A stretch of DNA of 64,000 nucleotides from Sphingobacterium wenxiniae (GCF_900116225.1 NZ_FOZZ01000001.1:62001-126000), one strand, 5' to 3'. Positions 24,946 to 34,222 are shown, counted from the stretch's first letter. Numbers and translations are program-made. Notes: a model not told the origin generated them from the letters alone.

Positions 24946-27702
24946 ATGTCGAAGATTTATAGTGTCTGTACCGCACTCATATTCCTGTTATTTCAAGCTT
25001 GTGGATCTCATGAAACAACAAGTCAGAAATTCATTATTGCATTTTCGCAATGCACCGGCAACGACGCATGGCGGGAAACCATGCTGGACGAGATGAAAAG
25101 GGAATTATCATTCTCCCCTAACATCGAGTTTATATATCGCGATGCCCAAGGAGATAATGAAAAACAAACACAGCAGATCAAAGAGCTACTGGATCACGGT
25201 ATCGATCTGCTGATCGTCTCTCCTAATGAAGCTGAGCCACTTACCCATATCGTAGATTCTGTATTCCAAAAGAATATCCCGGTTGTGGTAACTGACAGAA
25301 AAACATCCTCGGGCTTATACAATGCCTATGTAGGTGCTGACAACCATGCAATTGGAAAATTAGCAGGGCAGTTCATTCTACACACACTTGATGGAGAAGG
25401 AAGTATTGGGATTGTGACCGGACTGAAAGGAACTTCAGCCTCTATAGAACGTAAAAAAGGTCTTATGGAAGTGTTAGATAGTGCCAAAACAGTAAGAATA
25501 GGTCTTGAAATACATGGAAATTGGGAAAGACAAACATCGTATAAACTGGCTAAAGGGGAGATAGATCGAATCAAACGACAGGATATTATTATAGCATTCA
25601 ACGATCAAATGGCTTTTGGTGTTAAGGATGCGCTTCAGGAAATTGGTGAAAATAAAAAACGGGTAATTGGTATTGATGCCCTTCCTGGAGAAGGCAATGG
25701 CTTAGAAGCTATTGTACACGGCAATCTTTTTGCTTCTCTGCTATATCCTACTGGTGGAACTGAAGCTATACGCACAGCTATGGCAATCTTACAGCTCAAG
25801 CCATATAAACGAGATAACCTTCTTGGAACCTTGGTCATCGATCAGGATAATGCAGGGTTGATGCTGCTGCAATCCAATAAAATACAACAGCAACAACATG
25901 ATATTGATAAGCGGCAAGAACTCATCAACACGCAAAACAAGATATACAAAGGCCAAAAAACTACTTTAAACATTCTGGTGACGAGCCTGGTATTAGCTGT
26001 CGTCTTTGGCGGAATTTCAATCATCGTTATTCGGAGCAACTGGAAAAAAAACAAGCATTTGAAGAAACAAAACGAAGAGATTCTATCCCAGCAACAACAA
26101 ATTGTTGAAATGAACCAACAGATCCGTGATGCTTCGGAAGCACAAAGCAAGTTCTTCACCAATGTATCCCATGAATTCAAAACTCCACTTACACTGATTT
26201 TAGCGCCAATGGAAGAACTGGAAAAAGAGAAGAACCTATCTGGTGAGGGAAAAGAACAAATAACTCGAATTAAGCGCAACGCAAAGAAACTACAACATCT
26301 AATTACAGACTTGATTGATATCCACCGAATGGATAAAGCCAAGATTAAATTACAGGCTGCCCCCCTCCAGATCGATATATTTATACAGCAGATATTAGGC
26401 AATTTTAAACCTTTATCACAAAAGAAAAGAGTGTCCCTCAGTTATGTAAGTAAAACACCATTAAAGGAAATTTGGATAGATGAATATCTTATGGAGCAGG
26501 CTCTATCCAATCTCTTATCCAATGCATTCAAGTTCACCCCTAATGGCGGAAAGATAGAAGTCGTAATAGAAGAAAATACTTTTGGGGATTATGTTTTACT
26601 GCGTATTCTTGACAATGGAAGCGGTATATCCATTGTTGATATGGATCATATTTTTGACAGTTTTTACCAAGGCGAACAACACCTTAACGGTTCAGGTATA
26701 GGGTTAGCCTATGTAAAGGAAATAGTTGAGTTACATCACGGACAAGTAACGGTAAGCAGTAAGAAGGATGTGGGGACATCCTTTACCTTACGTTTACCAA
26801 CAGGACATTTACATCTGACTGATGAGGAAAAGAGGAATACATCTGGGGGAACTCCAGTCCACTATAAAGACCGCGATACCGATATCTTGAGCCTTGAAGA
26901 TTTTGAGGAGGATGAGGTATCATTTCACTCCAGCAGATCCGCAACCATTCTTATTGTGGACGACCATCAGGGGATCCGATCGTTCCTTAAGGACATCCTT
27001 TCCAAAGAATACAACATCGTATTTGCCAAAAACTATAAAGAAGCATTTTCAAAAGTGGAGAAAAATTATCCAGACTTAATAATAAGTGATATTATGCTAC
27101 CGGATGGGAATGGTATGGAGTTATTAAAAACCATCAAAAATACGCCACAATTCCATCAGGTTCCGGTCATGTTGCTAAGTGCTTTGGATACTGACGAGAG
27201 CAAAATCGAAGGTATGCGCCTCTTAGCAGATGCTTATTTGACAAAACCGTTCCATGTCGACCACCTCAAAGCAGTCATCAACAACCTACTGACTTCCCGC
27301 AAACAATTCAAAAACCATTATCCGCGTGTTTTGGGTGACATTGAAAACTCAGAAGACAAACCACAAACAACGCAAGACAAACGTTTTATACAAAACCTGT
27401 CCATGATTGTAGAAGAACGGATGAACGAAAAAACATTAAGCGTAGAAGATATTGCCAACGCATTAGGAATATCCAGGGTACAGTTATACCGTAAAACGAA
27501 AAGTTTACTGAATAGCAGTGTGAACGATTATTTGTTGCAACAGCGTTTAACAAAGGCTAAACACTTATTATTGGAAGGATTGCATGTGAATGAAGTCGCT
27601 GATAAAGTTGGGTTCTCTTCAAGTGCATATTTTACTGCATCTTTTAAGAAGGTATTCGGTACAACACCTACGGCATTTAGGAAAGAAATATTAAAACGGT
27701 AG
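24946..27702 (+). CDS. Hybrid two-component sensor/regulator with sugar-binding-protein domain
   Basis: Single-polypeptide signalling protein of 918 residues. ATG at 24946 is chosen because it opens a lipoprotein-like signal (MSKIYSVCTALIFLLFQACG). Domains in order: periplasmic type-1 sugar-binding-protein fold (about residues 28-310; FIIAFSQCTGNDAW, VVVTDRKTSSGLYNAYVGAD), membrane helix (about 341-365), histidine kinase with phospho-acceptor His409 (NVSHEFKTPLTLIL), HATPase (about 515-621; DNGSGIS, GSGIGLAYVKEIV), receiver (about 666-782, phospho-acceptor Asp715 in IISDIMLPDGNG), and AraC-type HTH (about 820-918; LSVEDIANALGISRVQLYRK). This layout is that of BT1754, which binds free fructose and activates a fructan locus. 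Facing the transporter genes, it is the likely activator. Confidence 0.93.
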   Translation: MSKIYSVCTALIFLLFQACGSHETTSQKFIIAFSQCTGNDAWRETMLDEMKRELSFSPNIEFIYRDAQGDNEKQTQQIKELLDHGIDLLIVSPNEAEPLTHIVDSVFQKNIPVVVTDRKTSSGLYNAYVGADNHAIGKLAGQFILHTLDGEGSIGIVTGLKGTSASIERKKGLMEVLDSAKTVRIGLEIHGNWERQTSYKLAKGEIDRIKRQDIIIAFNDQMAFGVKDALQEIGENKKRVIGIDALPGEGNGLEAIVHGNLFASLLYPTGGTEAIRTAMAILQLKPYKRDNLLGTLVIDQDNAGLMLLQSNKIQQQQHDIDKRQELINTQNKIYKGQKTTLNILVTSLVLAVVFGGISIIVIRSNWKKNKHLKKQNEEILSQQQQIVEMNQQIRDASEAQSKFFTNVSHEFKTPLTLILAPMEELEKEKNLSGEGKEQITRIKRNAKKLQHLITDLIDIHRMDKAKIKLQAAPLQIDIFIQQILGNFKPLSQKKRVSLSYVSKTPLKEIWIDEYLMEQALSNLLSNAFKFTPNGGKIEVVIEENTFGDYVLLRILDNGSGISIVDMDHIFDSFYQGEQHLNGSGIGLAYVKEIVELHHGQVTVSSKKDVGTSFTLRLPTGHLHLTDEEKRNTSGGTPVHYKDRDTDILSLEDFEEDEVSFHSSRSATILIVDDHQGIRSFLKDILSKEYNIVFAKNYKEAFSKVEKNYPDLIISDIMLPDGNGMELLKTIKNTPQFHQVPVMLLSALDTDESKIEGMRLLADAYLTKPFHVDHLKAVINNLLTSRKQFKNHYPRVLGDIENSEDKPQTTQDKRFIQNLSMIVEERMNEKTLSVEDIANALGISRVQLYRKTKSLLNSSVNDYLLQQRLTKAKHLLLEGLHVNEVADKVGFSSSAYFTASFKKVFGTTPTAFRKEILKR

Positions 27703-27726
27703 GGATGCGATTAATCGCATCCCTAC
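27699..27726. terminator. 28-bp perfect palindrome overlapping the sensor stop codon
   Basis: GTAGGGATGCGATT followed by its exact complement, then CTGTTTTTT on the plus strand. The TAG stop of the hybrid sensor (27700-27702) lies inside the left arm. It sits between convergent genes, 12 bp before the htpG stop. Confidence 0.8.
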
Positions 27727-27738
27727 TGTTTTTTAATA

Positions 27739-29628
27739 TTAAATCATCTCCACGCTTCGCTTAACGAACGAGGTCAGATCAGACCCGGTCAGCAAGCCTC
27801 TCGACAATAAAGCAAGGTCAAAAGCTTGTTTCGCAAGCTTAGCCCCTTCTTCATCAGGACTCTCCACAATACGTTTAACTAATGGGTGGTTACCATTAAC
27901 CGTAACTTTATAATTATCTGGAATAGTACCATAGAAACCCATACCGCCGCCACCGGTCTTAGCCATGTCTTTCATACGACGCATAAACTCGTCAATGGTT
28001 ACTGAAACAGGCAGATCATCGGTATGAAGCGCATCTACCTCTACTTTCATATCTGCTCTGGAGATAGCTTTTTCAAAAATATCCGAGGCTTTCTTGGACT
28101 CTTCTTCCGACAAAGAAAGTGCTGTCTGTTCGTCTTTCTGGATTAACTTATCCACGACATCAGCATCAACACGCTTCGCTTGGATTTTCTCACCTCCTTT
28201 TTGTTCTACGTAAGCAGCAAAATGGGTATCAAGCGGGCCATCCAATACCAACACATCATAACCTTTGGCTTTTACGCTCGAAATGAAACTGTCTTGCTGA
28301 GAAGCATCATTGGTGTACAGATAGATAATATTACCATCTTTGTCCACTTGAATATCTTTTACCTTCTCGTAGTATTCTTTTAGCGTATAGCTTTCTCCTT
28401 CTGTATTTTTCAATAAACAGAAATCATTCGCTTTTTCAGCAAATTTCTCATCACTTAACATCCCGTATTTGATGAACAAGCTAATGTCATTCCATTTATC
28501 TTCAAAGTTTTTACGGTCGGCTTTGAAGATTTCATTTAGTTTATCCGCTACCTTCTTCGTGATGTAGCTGTTGATTTTCTTCACGTTACTATCCGCCTGT
28601 AAGAAGGAACGCGATACGTTCAACGGGATATCCGGTGAATCGATGACCCCTTGCAACAGCATCAGGAATTCTGGAACGATGTCCTTCACCTCATCGGTAA
28701 TGAATACCTGACGGGAATACAACTGTATTTTATTGCGTTGTATATCCATTTCGTTTTTCACTTTCGGGAAATACAAAATCCCTGTCAAGTTGAACGGATA
28801 ATCTACATTAAGGTGAATCCAGAATAGAGGTTCGTCCATGGAATATGGATAAAGCTCGCGATAGAAAGCCAAATAATCTTCATCCTTTAACTCAGATGGA
28901 GCTTTAGTCCAAGCAGGATTGGTGTTGTTAATAATATTATCAACCTCTACCGACTTATATTTTGGTTTACCTTCTTCGTCTTCACCGTCGGGTTCAGATT
29001 CAGTTCGTGTACCAAAACGTACAGGAACAGGAAGGAAACGAGCATATTTGTTTAGAATTTCGGTTAATCGAGATTTGCTTAAGAACTCTGTTGATTCTTC
29101 ATTAATATGTAGAATCACATCAGTACCACGCTCAGTACGTGAACCGGCAGAAATCTCATACGATGTACTACCATCACAAGTCCAGTGGGCTGGCTCAGCA
29201 CCTTCTTGAAAAGATAAGGACTCAATCTCTACTTTATCCGCTACCATAAAAGCAGAATAGAAGCCTAAACCAAAACGACCGATAATCTCGTTAGCATCAT
29301 TAGCTTCTTTGAATTTCTCCATGAACTCTGTAGCTCCGGAGAATGCAATCTGGTTGATGTATTTTTTAATCTCTTCGGCGGTCATTCCGATACCTCTATC
29401 GGAAATCGTAATAGTTTTCGCCTGCTCGTCAAACTTTACATCAACCGTCAAATCGCCCAACTCACCTTGAAATTGTCCCAATGAAGATAAACGCTTTACT
29501 TTTTGGGAGGCATCAACCGCATTGGATACCAACTCACGCAAAAAGATTTCATTATCAGAATACAGGAATTTTTTGATTACCGGGAAAATATTCTCGGTAT
29601 GAATCGATATACTACCTTTTTCTTGCAT
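27739..29628 (-). CDS. htpG: Chaperone HtpG (Hsp90)
   Basis: 629-residue cytosolic ATP-dependent chaperone, full length. The N-terminal GHKL ATPase motifs are clear: LVSNAVDASQKVKRL, SDRGIGMTAEEIKKYINQIA and GRFGLGFYSAFMVADKVEIE. The middle domain has LNVSRSFLQADSNVKKI, and a shorter C-terminal dimerisation domain ends NPLV-type (NGNHPLVKRIVESPDEEGAK). ATG at 29628. It is monocistronic; the 370 bp upstream hold a separate plus-strand promoter and leader. No heat-shock operator was recognised. Confidence 0.97.
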   Translation of the reverse strand: MQEKGSISIHTENIFPVIKKFLYSDNEIFLRELVSNAVDASQKVKRLSSLGQFQGELGDLTVDVKFDEQAKTITISDRGIGMTAEEIKKYINQIAFSGATEFMEKFKEANDANEIIGRFGLGFYSAFMVADKVEIESLSFQEGAEPAHWTCDGSTSYEISAGSRTERGTDVILHINEESTEFLSKSRLTEILNKYARFLPVPVRFGTRTESEPDGEDEEGKPKYKSVEVDNIINNTNPAWTKAPSELKDEDYLAFYRELYPYSMDEPLFWIHLNVDYPFNLTGILYFPKVKNEMDIQRNKIQLYSRQVFITDEVKDIVPEFLMLLQGVIDSPDIPLNVSRSFLQADSNVKKINSYITKKVADKLNEIFKADRKNFEDKWNDISLFIKYGMLSDEKFAEKANDFCLLKNTEGESYTLKEYYEKVKDIQVDKDGNIIYLYTNDASQQDSFISSVKAKGYDVLVLDGPLDTHFAAYVEQKGGEKIQAKRVDADVVDKLIQKDEQTALSLSEEESKKASDIFEKAISRADMKVEVDALHTDDLPVSVTIDEFMRRMKDMAKTGGGGMGFYGTIPDNYKVTVNGNHPLVKRIVESPDEEGAKLAKQAFDLALLSRGLLTGSDLTSFVKRSVEMI

Positions 29629-29808
29629 ATGTCTTTAGATTTTTTTTACAAATTTTCCAAAGACTTATCAAGGAGTATTCCAAAGCTTATATTACGACAG
29701 GATGACAGTCCGAAAGGGATTTTTTGTCACATTAAGACGCTATATCTATTGCTGAGATTAACATGGACGATCGGACGTATGATTAAATAGAAAACACATG
29801 AAAGAATA

Positions 29809-29840
29809 TTTGTATTGTTCAGAATTATCTACTAAATTTG
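29809..29840 (+). promoter_or_regulatory. Strong Bacteroidota-type promoter
   Basis: TTTG (29809-29812), 20 bp, TAAATTTG (29833-29840). Transcription should begin near 29847, about 155 nt before the next ATG, giving a long leader. Confidence 0.65.
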
Positions 29841-29846
29841 TAGAGT

Positions 29847-30001
29847 ATTCAGAATTGCAATAGCAATACCAACCGAGTGCAGACACCGCGGTGGTAAAAT
29901 AATACGGGTTTCAGGCCAAAATAAACGTATGCAAACGCTTATTAAATAACCCTTGGATTTCTGAATACAATTTATGGTTAAACACTTTAATTTTAAATTG
30001 T
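29847..30001 (+). ncRNA. Candidate structured leader or small RNA
   Basis: The region between the promoter and the 87-codon gene contains a hairpin (TACCAACCG at 29867-29875 with CGGTGGTA at 29889-29896, one bulged A) enclosing GAGTGCAGACACCG, followed by ACGGGTTTCAGGCC. It matches no riboswitch class that I recognise. It could be an untranslated leader, or a small RNA gene independent of the downstream frame. Confidence 0.35.
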
Positions 30002-30265
30002 ATGTCAACACCTTCTTCCTTTTCTCAATTTCTCGTAGAACAGTTCTACGGTTATTCCACCGATGAATTAATTAACTTAAACAACGACATTGTTGAAAAC
30101 AACGTCTGGGGTTCATCAAGATCCGCTTTTAGAAATGCGGTGCTCAAAGCTCTATCCAAAAGGGGCATCGACCTCTCTCCTATTATTTCCAAAGAGGATG
30201 GGTTCAGTATTATCCATATCGTTAAAGTTCGTCTGGAGAATAATGTATTAATCCCTGTCCATTAA
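30002..30265 (+). CDS. Unknown small protein, 87 aa
   Basis: No family recognised. The protein is soluble, with a helical N-terminal half (FSQFLVEQFYGYSTDELINL) and an Arg/Lys/Ala-rich middle (SRSAFRNAVLKALSKRGIDL) that could be a small helical bundle; the end is beta-like (IIHIVKVRLENNVLIPVH). It is supported as a gene by a good promoter upstream, normal base composition and clean spacing before the next stop. It stands alone between htpG and the DUF2891 gene, both on the other strand. No function is proposed. Confidence 0.6.
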   Translation: MSTPSSFSQFLVEQFYGYSTDELINLNNDIVENNVWGSSRSAFRNAVLKALSKRGIDLSPIISKEDGFSIIHIVKVRLENNVLIPVH

Positions 30266-30284
30266 ATAGAAAAATAATGGGAAG

Positions 30285-31403
30285 CTATTCGTTGGTCAAA
30301 GCCAACAAAGCAAAAGAACCCAGCCAATGGCTTCCCATGTAATCGTCGTCCGAAATATTCTTCAACGAAAAATCGATGTGTTCATTTCCTAGAGGTACCA
30401 AAGTTTCTTTTAACTCGGGAAGCACCTCCGCTAAACCAAACAAACAATGCGCACGGCTGAAATTCAGTCCATCCAGATGTACCAATTTGCCATCTGTGCG
30501 ATCGCTTACCAAAGCTGGTTGAAGCCCCTTGACCTCCTGCTCAAATAAGCCAGGCATAAAATTTAACAGCCAATCTTTATAGGTTTCCTCCTTCATCACC
30601 TTGCTCATCAAATAAGCTTCTTCCAAACATGGGGAAAGAAAGTCATAACCACTCGGTTCATAAGCCAAATCGCAATTTTTGTCTTCTTCATAAAGTCGTA
30701 TGGCATTCGTTTTGATGGCATTAGCCAAGGCCACATCCTTGGTTGCATTAGCATAATCCAGCATCAACGATAAACTAAAAGCAGTATTATCGTGTTGCCC
30801 TGTTCGGATAGGATAAACTAGTTTGCCTAGATAGGCCTGTGTACGTTCGGACAGGAGATCAACTAATGGTTGGAGTACCTTCGCCCATCTTTTGGCGTCG
30901 ACATCTTCCCAGTCCGATAATTCCTCCTGCAGCTTGAATAACCATGCCCATCCATACGTACGTTCAAATCCAAGATTGTTCTTATCATTAAAAAAGGCCA
31001 TTTCCACTTCCAGATTTTCAGGCGTAATATGGGCGTTTAATATCTCACGCACTCTTCTATCCTTATCCAATTGTGGATATAGCTTTAACAACCTCACAAT
31101 AGACCAATAGCCATGTACGGCAGAATGCCAATCAAAACAACCGTAGAAAATGGGGCGTAACGTTTTAGGTCCCTTCAAATCAGTTGTACTACCTAACACC
31201 TGTCCTAATTTATTAGGATATTCGATGGTTAAACAATGCGTTGGTAATTCAAATATACGGGAAGCTACCTCTTCCGTCAATGCATGAGGTATTGGCAAAG
31301 GTCTGGAGGTAAAATCCCCGATATCCTTTACCGAACTTCGGCTACAATTTGAAAAATAAAGTCCACAAACCGTACAGATAAAAACAAGAATTAGTCTTTT
31401 CAT
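30285..31403 (-). CDS. DUF2891 lipoprotein
   Basis: 372 residues; signal peptide with a lipobox-like SNC (Cys20). DUF2891 hallmarks: LRPIFYGCFDWHSAVHGYWS at about residues 80-100 and the later DHYMGSHWLGSFA-type ending (DDDYMGSHWLGSFALLAL). The fold is expected to be an alpha/alpha toroid as in glycoside-processing enzymes, with conserved His/Asp/Trp (HDNTAFSLSLMLDYA; EPSGYDFLSPCLEEA). The enzymatic reaction of the family is not established. ATG at 31403. It is divergent from the DUF937 gene. Confidence 0.85.
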   Translation of the reverse strand: MKRLILVFICTVCGLYFSNCSRSSVKDIGDFTSRPLPIPHALTEEVASRIFELPTHCLTIEYPNKLGQVLGSTTDLKGPKTLRPIFYGCFDWHSAVHGYWSIVRLLKLYPQLDKDRRVREILNAHITPENLEVEMAFFNDKNNLGFERTYGWAWLFKLQEELSDWEDVDAKRWAKVLQPLVDLLSERTQAYLGKLVYPIRTGQHDNTAFSLSLMLDYANATKDVALANAIKTNAIRLYEEDKNCDLAYEPSGYDFLSPCLEEAYLMSKVMKEETYKDWLLNFMPGLFEQEVKGLQPALVSDRTDGKLVHLDGLNFSRAHCLFGLAEVLPELKETLVPLGNEHIDFSLKNISDDDYMGSHWLGSFALLALTNE

Positions 31404-31469
31404 TTTGTAATTTAGTAAGCAATAAATCTAAAAGACAAGATAAAACAATTTAATCAAAAATCGAACAGC

Positions 31470-32126
31470 ATGAATATTACAGACTTAATAAGTGGCGGAA
31501 TAGGTGAAAAAACAGTATCCTCCATAGCGAACAACTTAAGTATCGACCAAGATAAAGTAAAATATTTGGTTGCTGCAGCAGTTCCCCTAATGGTATCCGC
31601 ATTGAATTACAATGCACAAAAAGATGAAACCCAAGCGGAAAGCATTAACAATGCGCTTCAGTCCAAGCATAACGGAAGTATACTGGACTCTTTAGGTGAT
31701 TTCTTAGGACAAGGACCATCCGACGATGAAAACAAAATCGTACAGCACATGTTCGGTAAAAATACGGACTACGTTACCAACAATCTATCTGAGAAAACCG
31801 GATTGTCATCGGATAAAATCAGTGCTGTTTTAGCTACGCTGGCCCCAATTGTCATGGGTTTCTTGGGGAAACAGAAGAGTGGTGCCTCGGGTGGTGGTAT
31901 CGGTGATTTGATCGGCAGCGTACTTGGTGGCGGTCAAGGTTCCTCTGCAGGCGGCGGTTTATTAGGCAATATCCTTGGCAGTGTATTAGGTGGCGGAAGC
32001 AGTTCACAGAGTGGTACGCCTAACATGGGAGGAATCGGTGACCTTGTTGGTGATTTCTTCAACAAAGACAAGAAAAATCAAGCTGGAAATATCTTAGATT
32101 CTTTAGCAGGTATGTTTGGAAAATAA
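31470..32126 (+). CDS. DUF937 family protein
   Basis: 218 residues. N-terminal helical part with the DUF937 pattern (LSIDQDKVKYLVAAAVPLMV near residue 20-45, then LSEKTGLSSDKISAVLATLA and PIVMGFLGKQK). A Gly/Ser-rich low-complexity region (residues about 140-195; GGGIGDLIGSVLGGG and LLGNILGSVLGGGSS repeated) precedes a short end. No signal peptide. Function unknown; similar to YidB-like cytosolic proteins. A 21-bp perfect hairpin lies 9 bp after the stop. Confidence 0.85.
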   Translation: MNITDLISGGIGEKTVSSIANNLSIDQDKVKYLVAAAVPLMVSALNYNAQKDETQAESINNALQSKHNGSILDSLGDFLGQGPSDDENKIVQHMFGKNTDYVTNNLSEKTGLSSDKISAVLATLAPIVMGFLGKQKSGASGGGIGDLIGSVLGGGQGSSAGGGLLGNILGSVLGGGSSSQSGTPNMGGIGDLVGDFFNKDKKNQAGNILDSLAGMFGK

Positions 32127-32134
32127 ATGCTCTT

Positions 32135-32179
32135 GTAGAGACGTAGCATCTCGTCAAAGACGAGATGCTACGTCTCTAC
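32135..32179. terminator. 21-bp perfect hairpin (bidirectional terminator / REP-like)
   Basis: Left arm GTAGAGACGTAGCATCTCGT plus C (32135-32155), loop AAA, and an exact complementary arm (32159-32179). Its last base is the first base of the prenyltransferase stop codon. Such GTAGAGACG palindromes recur widely in Bacteroidota genomes (established knowledge, approximate). Confidence 0.75.
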
Positions 32180-33030
32180 TACATAAATAGCACATCCAAC
32201 AAATAGAAACCTGCAAACACAACGGATGCGATACCATTGGTTGTCATAAATGCCCGATCTACCCTACTGAGATCCGTCGGACTTACAATACGGTGCTGAT
32301 AAATTAACAATCCTCCATAAAAAGCCAAACCTGCATAATAGAACCATCCTACAGGCATATAAAAAACGGGCAACAGCACGAATAAGAAAGAAAGCACGTG
32401 CAAAAATTCTGAAATCCGCAATGCCTTTTTTGCACCAAAATATGCTGGTATTGAATTGAGACCGTTTGTCCTATCAAACTCCTCATCCTGTAAGGCATAA
32501 ATAATATCAAATCCACCTGACCAACACATCACCGCTATACCATAAAACACAGGAACAATATCAAATTGATTGGTCACGACCAAATAAGCCCCTATGGGCG
32601 CCAGTCCCAAGCCCACACCCAGTACCAAATGACACAGGGGCGTAAAACGCTTCGTATAACTATAAAACAGAACGACAAAAAGTGCGATCGGCGATAGGTA
32701 AAAGCACAACGAATTGATAAAATATGTAGCGGCAATAAAAACTGCACAATTGATAATGGTGAACATTAGGGCGTTCTTCGCACTGATCTTTCCGGCAGGA
32801 ATATCACGAGTTGCCGTTCGCGGATTTTTAGCATCAATATCCCGATCCAAATATCGGTTGAATGCCATAGCTGCATTCCGTGCAGTTACCATACAAACCA
32901 ACATCAATAATAGTTTTTTCCAATCAAAACTATGTTCTGTAGTCTGTAAAGCCAAAAAGAAACCAATAATCGCAAAGGGCAACGCAAATATGCTATGCGC
33001 AAAAAGCACCAAAGAAAGATATTTTTTCAT
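32179..33030 (-). CDS. UbiA-type prenyltransferase (probable menaquinone pathway MqnP)
   Basis: 283-residue inner-membrane enzyme with 7-9 hydrophobic segments. Both Asp-rich metal sites of the UbiA superfamily are visible: NRYLDRDIDAKNPRT (residues about 59-73, NxxxDxxxD) and DEEFDRTNGLNSIPAYFG (about 183-200). The ubiquinone route is not expected in Bacteroidota, and mqnC (futalosine route) lies in this window at 63296, so prenylation of the futalosine-route naphthoate is the most likely role. A 4-hydroxybenzoate enzyme would look the same by eye. It abuts the stop of engB. Confidence 0.8.
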   Translation of the reverse strand: MKKYLSLVLFAHSIFALPFAIIGFFLALQTTEHSFDWKKLLLMLVCMVTARNAAMAFNRYLDRDIDAKNPRTATRDIPAGKISAKNALMFTIINCAVFIAATYFINSLCFYLSPIALFVVLFYSYTKRFTPLCHLVLGVGLGLAPIGAYLVVTNQFDIVPVFYGIAVMCWSGGFDIIYALQDEEFDRTNGLNSIPAYFGAKKALRISEFLHVLSFLFVLLPVFYMPVGWFYYAGLAFYGGLLIYQHRIVSPTDLSRVDRAFMTTNGIASVVFAGFYLLDVLFM

Positions 33031-33651
33031 CTATTGTTCTTCGAGAAGCGGCGGTTGAAAGTTAGCATTTATCTCGTCGATAGTTTGTAATATAGTATCC
33101 GTTCCCATACGAGTTTCAGCGGAAGTCAAAAAATACTGGGGCACTTCTTCAAACCATTGCAACAAGGCTTTACGGAATTTAGCTATATTCTGGTCGGATT
33201 TCACACCCGACTGTTTATCAGCTTTAGTAAAGACCAGCATAAAAGGTAGCCCATTCTCTCCCAACCAGTAGCAGAAGTCCAAATCAATTTTCTGGGGCTC
33301 ATGTCGACTGTCAATAAGGACAAAAACACATTGTAAATTTTCTCTACGGGTTAGATATTTACGGATGAAGCGTTCCCACTCTACTCTATTCTTTTTGGAA
33401 GTCTGTGCAAAACCATAGCCAGGCAAATCCACCAGATACCAATCCCCATTAATAATAAAGTGGTTTATCAATTGGGTTTTACCAGGTTTCTGCGAGGTTT
33501 TAGCTAGCCCTTTCCTACTGGTCATGGCATTAATCAAGGATGACTTTCCAACATTGGAGCGTCCTATAAAGGCATATTCCGGCAAGGTTGGGGCTGGAAG
33601 TTTATGTACTTCTGTATTACTGGTGACAAATTCCGCTGATTTTATAAGCAT
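33031..33651 (-). CDS. engB: Ribosome-biogenesis GTPase EngB/YsxC
   Basis: 206 residues from ATG 33651 (MLIKSAEFVTSNTEVHKLPA); a longer in-frame reading adds an unrelated hydrophobic head and is rejected. G motifs: G1 GRSNVGKSS, G2 region KTQ, G3 LPGYG, G4 TKADK, G5-like TSAETRMG. EngB acts in large-subunit assembly and is usually essential. It is in line with the cinA-like gene upstream and the UbiA-type gene downstream (zero spacing). Confidence 0.95.
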   Translation of the reverse strand: MLIKSAEFVTSNTEVHKLPAPTLPEYAFIGRSNVGKSSLINAMTSRKGLAKTSQKPGKTQLINHFIINGDWYLVDLPGYGFAQTSKKNRVEWERFIRKYLTRRENLQCVFVLIDSRHEPQKIDLDFCYWLGENGLPFMLVFTKADKQSGVKSDQNIAKFRKALLQWFEEVPQYFLTSAETRMGTDTILQTIDEINANFQPPLLEEQ

Positions 33652-33707
33652 AAACAAAGGTAAGCTTTTCCACATTAACAGCCAAAGGACGGGAAAAGCA
33701 TAAGCGC

Positions 33708-34208
33708 CTATTTTATGCATTCTTGCAACCAATCATATAAATCTTTCAAAAGGTTATTACAACAATCAATAAGAATATCGCTTGCTTCTCCTCCGAATTG
33801 CCTTTTGAAGATTTTCTTCTGCTGTTGGTATTGAAAAGCATAGTAGACCGTACCTATTGGTCGTGTCTGTTGTGGATTACTACTTTCAAAAGCAAGCCCT
33901 GTGATACTAATGAATACGGTATTGAGCTTTGCTAATTTTGAAAGACCGTCAAGCATCCTTAAAGTGACAACCGCAGATTCAGCACAGTATTTTTCGATTT
34001 TTTGCTGAGGAACAACTAAAAATTGGGTTTTCATGCTATCATCATAGCATATCAGAGAGCCCAGAAAATAATCACCACTATGGACTTCCAATGCCCATAT
34101 ACTACTAAGATAGCCTGCAGTCATACTCTCTGCGCAAAGCAACTTTAATCCATTAGATCGCAAGAACTGTCCACAATCATCTAATATTTTGGTGTGGATT
34201 TGCCGCAT
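33708..34208 (-). CDS. CinA C-terminal / PncC-type nicotinamide-nucleotide amidase
   Basis: 166 residues from ATG 34208. Stand-alone CinA C-terminal domain: LLCAESMTAGYLSSIWALEV (catalytic Ser/Lys region of the family), VVTLRMLDGLSKLAKLNTVF and ISITGLAFESSNPQQTRPIG. Family activity is deamidation of NMN in pyridine nucleotide salvage. The family motif G-x-A-G-P is replaced by GLAFESSNPQ, so activity is uncertain. It lies 14 bp after the DUF421 gene in the same direction. Confidence 0.82.
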   Translation of the reverse strand: MRQIHTKILDDCGQFLRSNGLKLLCAESMTAGYLSSIWALEVHSGDYFLGSLICYDDSMKTQFLVVPQQKIEKYCAESAVVTLRMLDGLSKLAKLNTVFISITGLAFESSNPQQTRPIGTVYYAFQYQQQKKIFKRQFGGEASDILIDCCNNLLKDLYDWLQECIK

Positions 34209-34222
34209 AATATTATCTCCTT

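Noticed and set aside
29629..29808. CIRCE or other heat-shock operator before htpG
   Set aside because: No TTAGCACTC-type inverted repeat is visible upstream of htpG.
33652..33732. Longer N-terminus for EngB
   Set aside because: The extension is hydrophobic and unlike the family; the ATG at 33651 gives the normal start.
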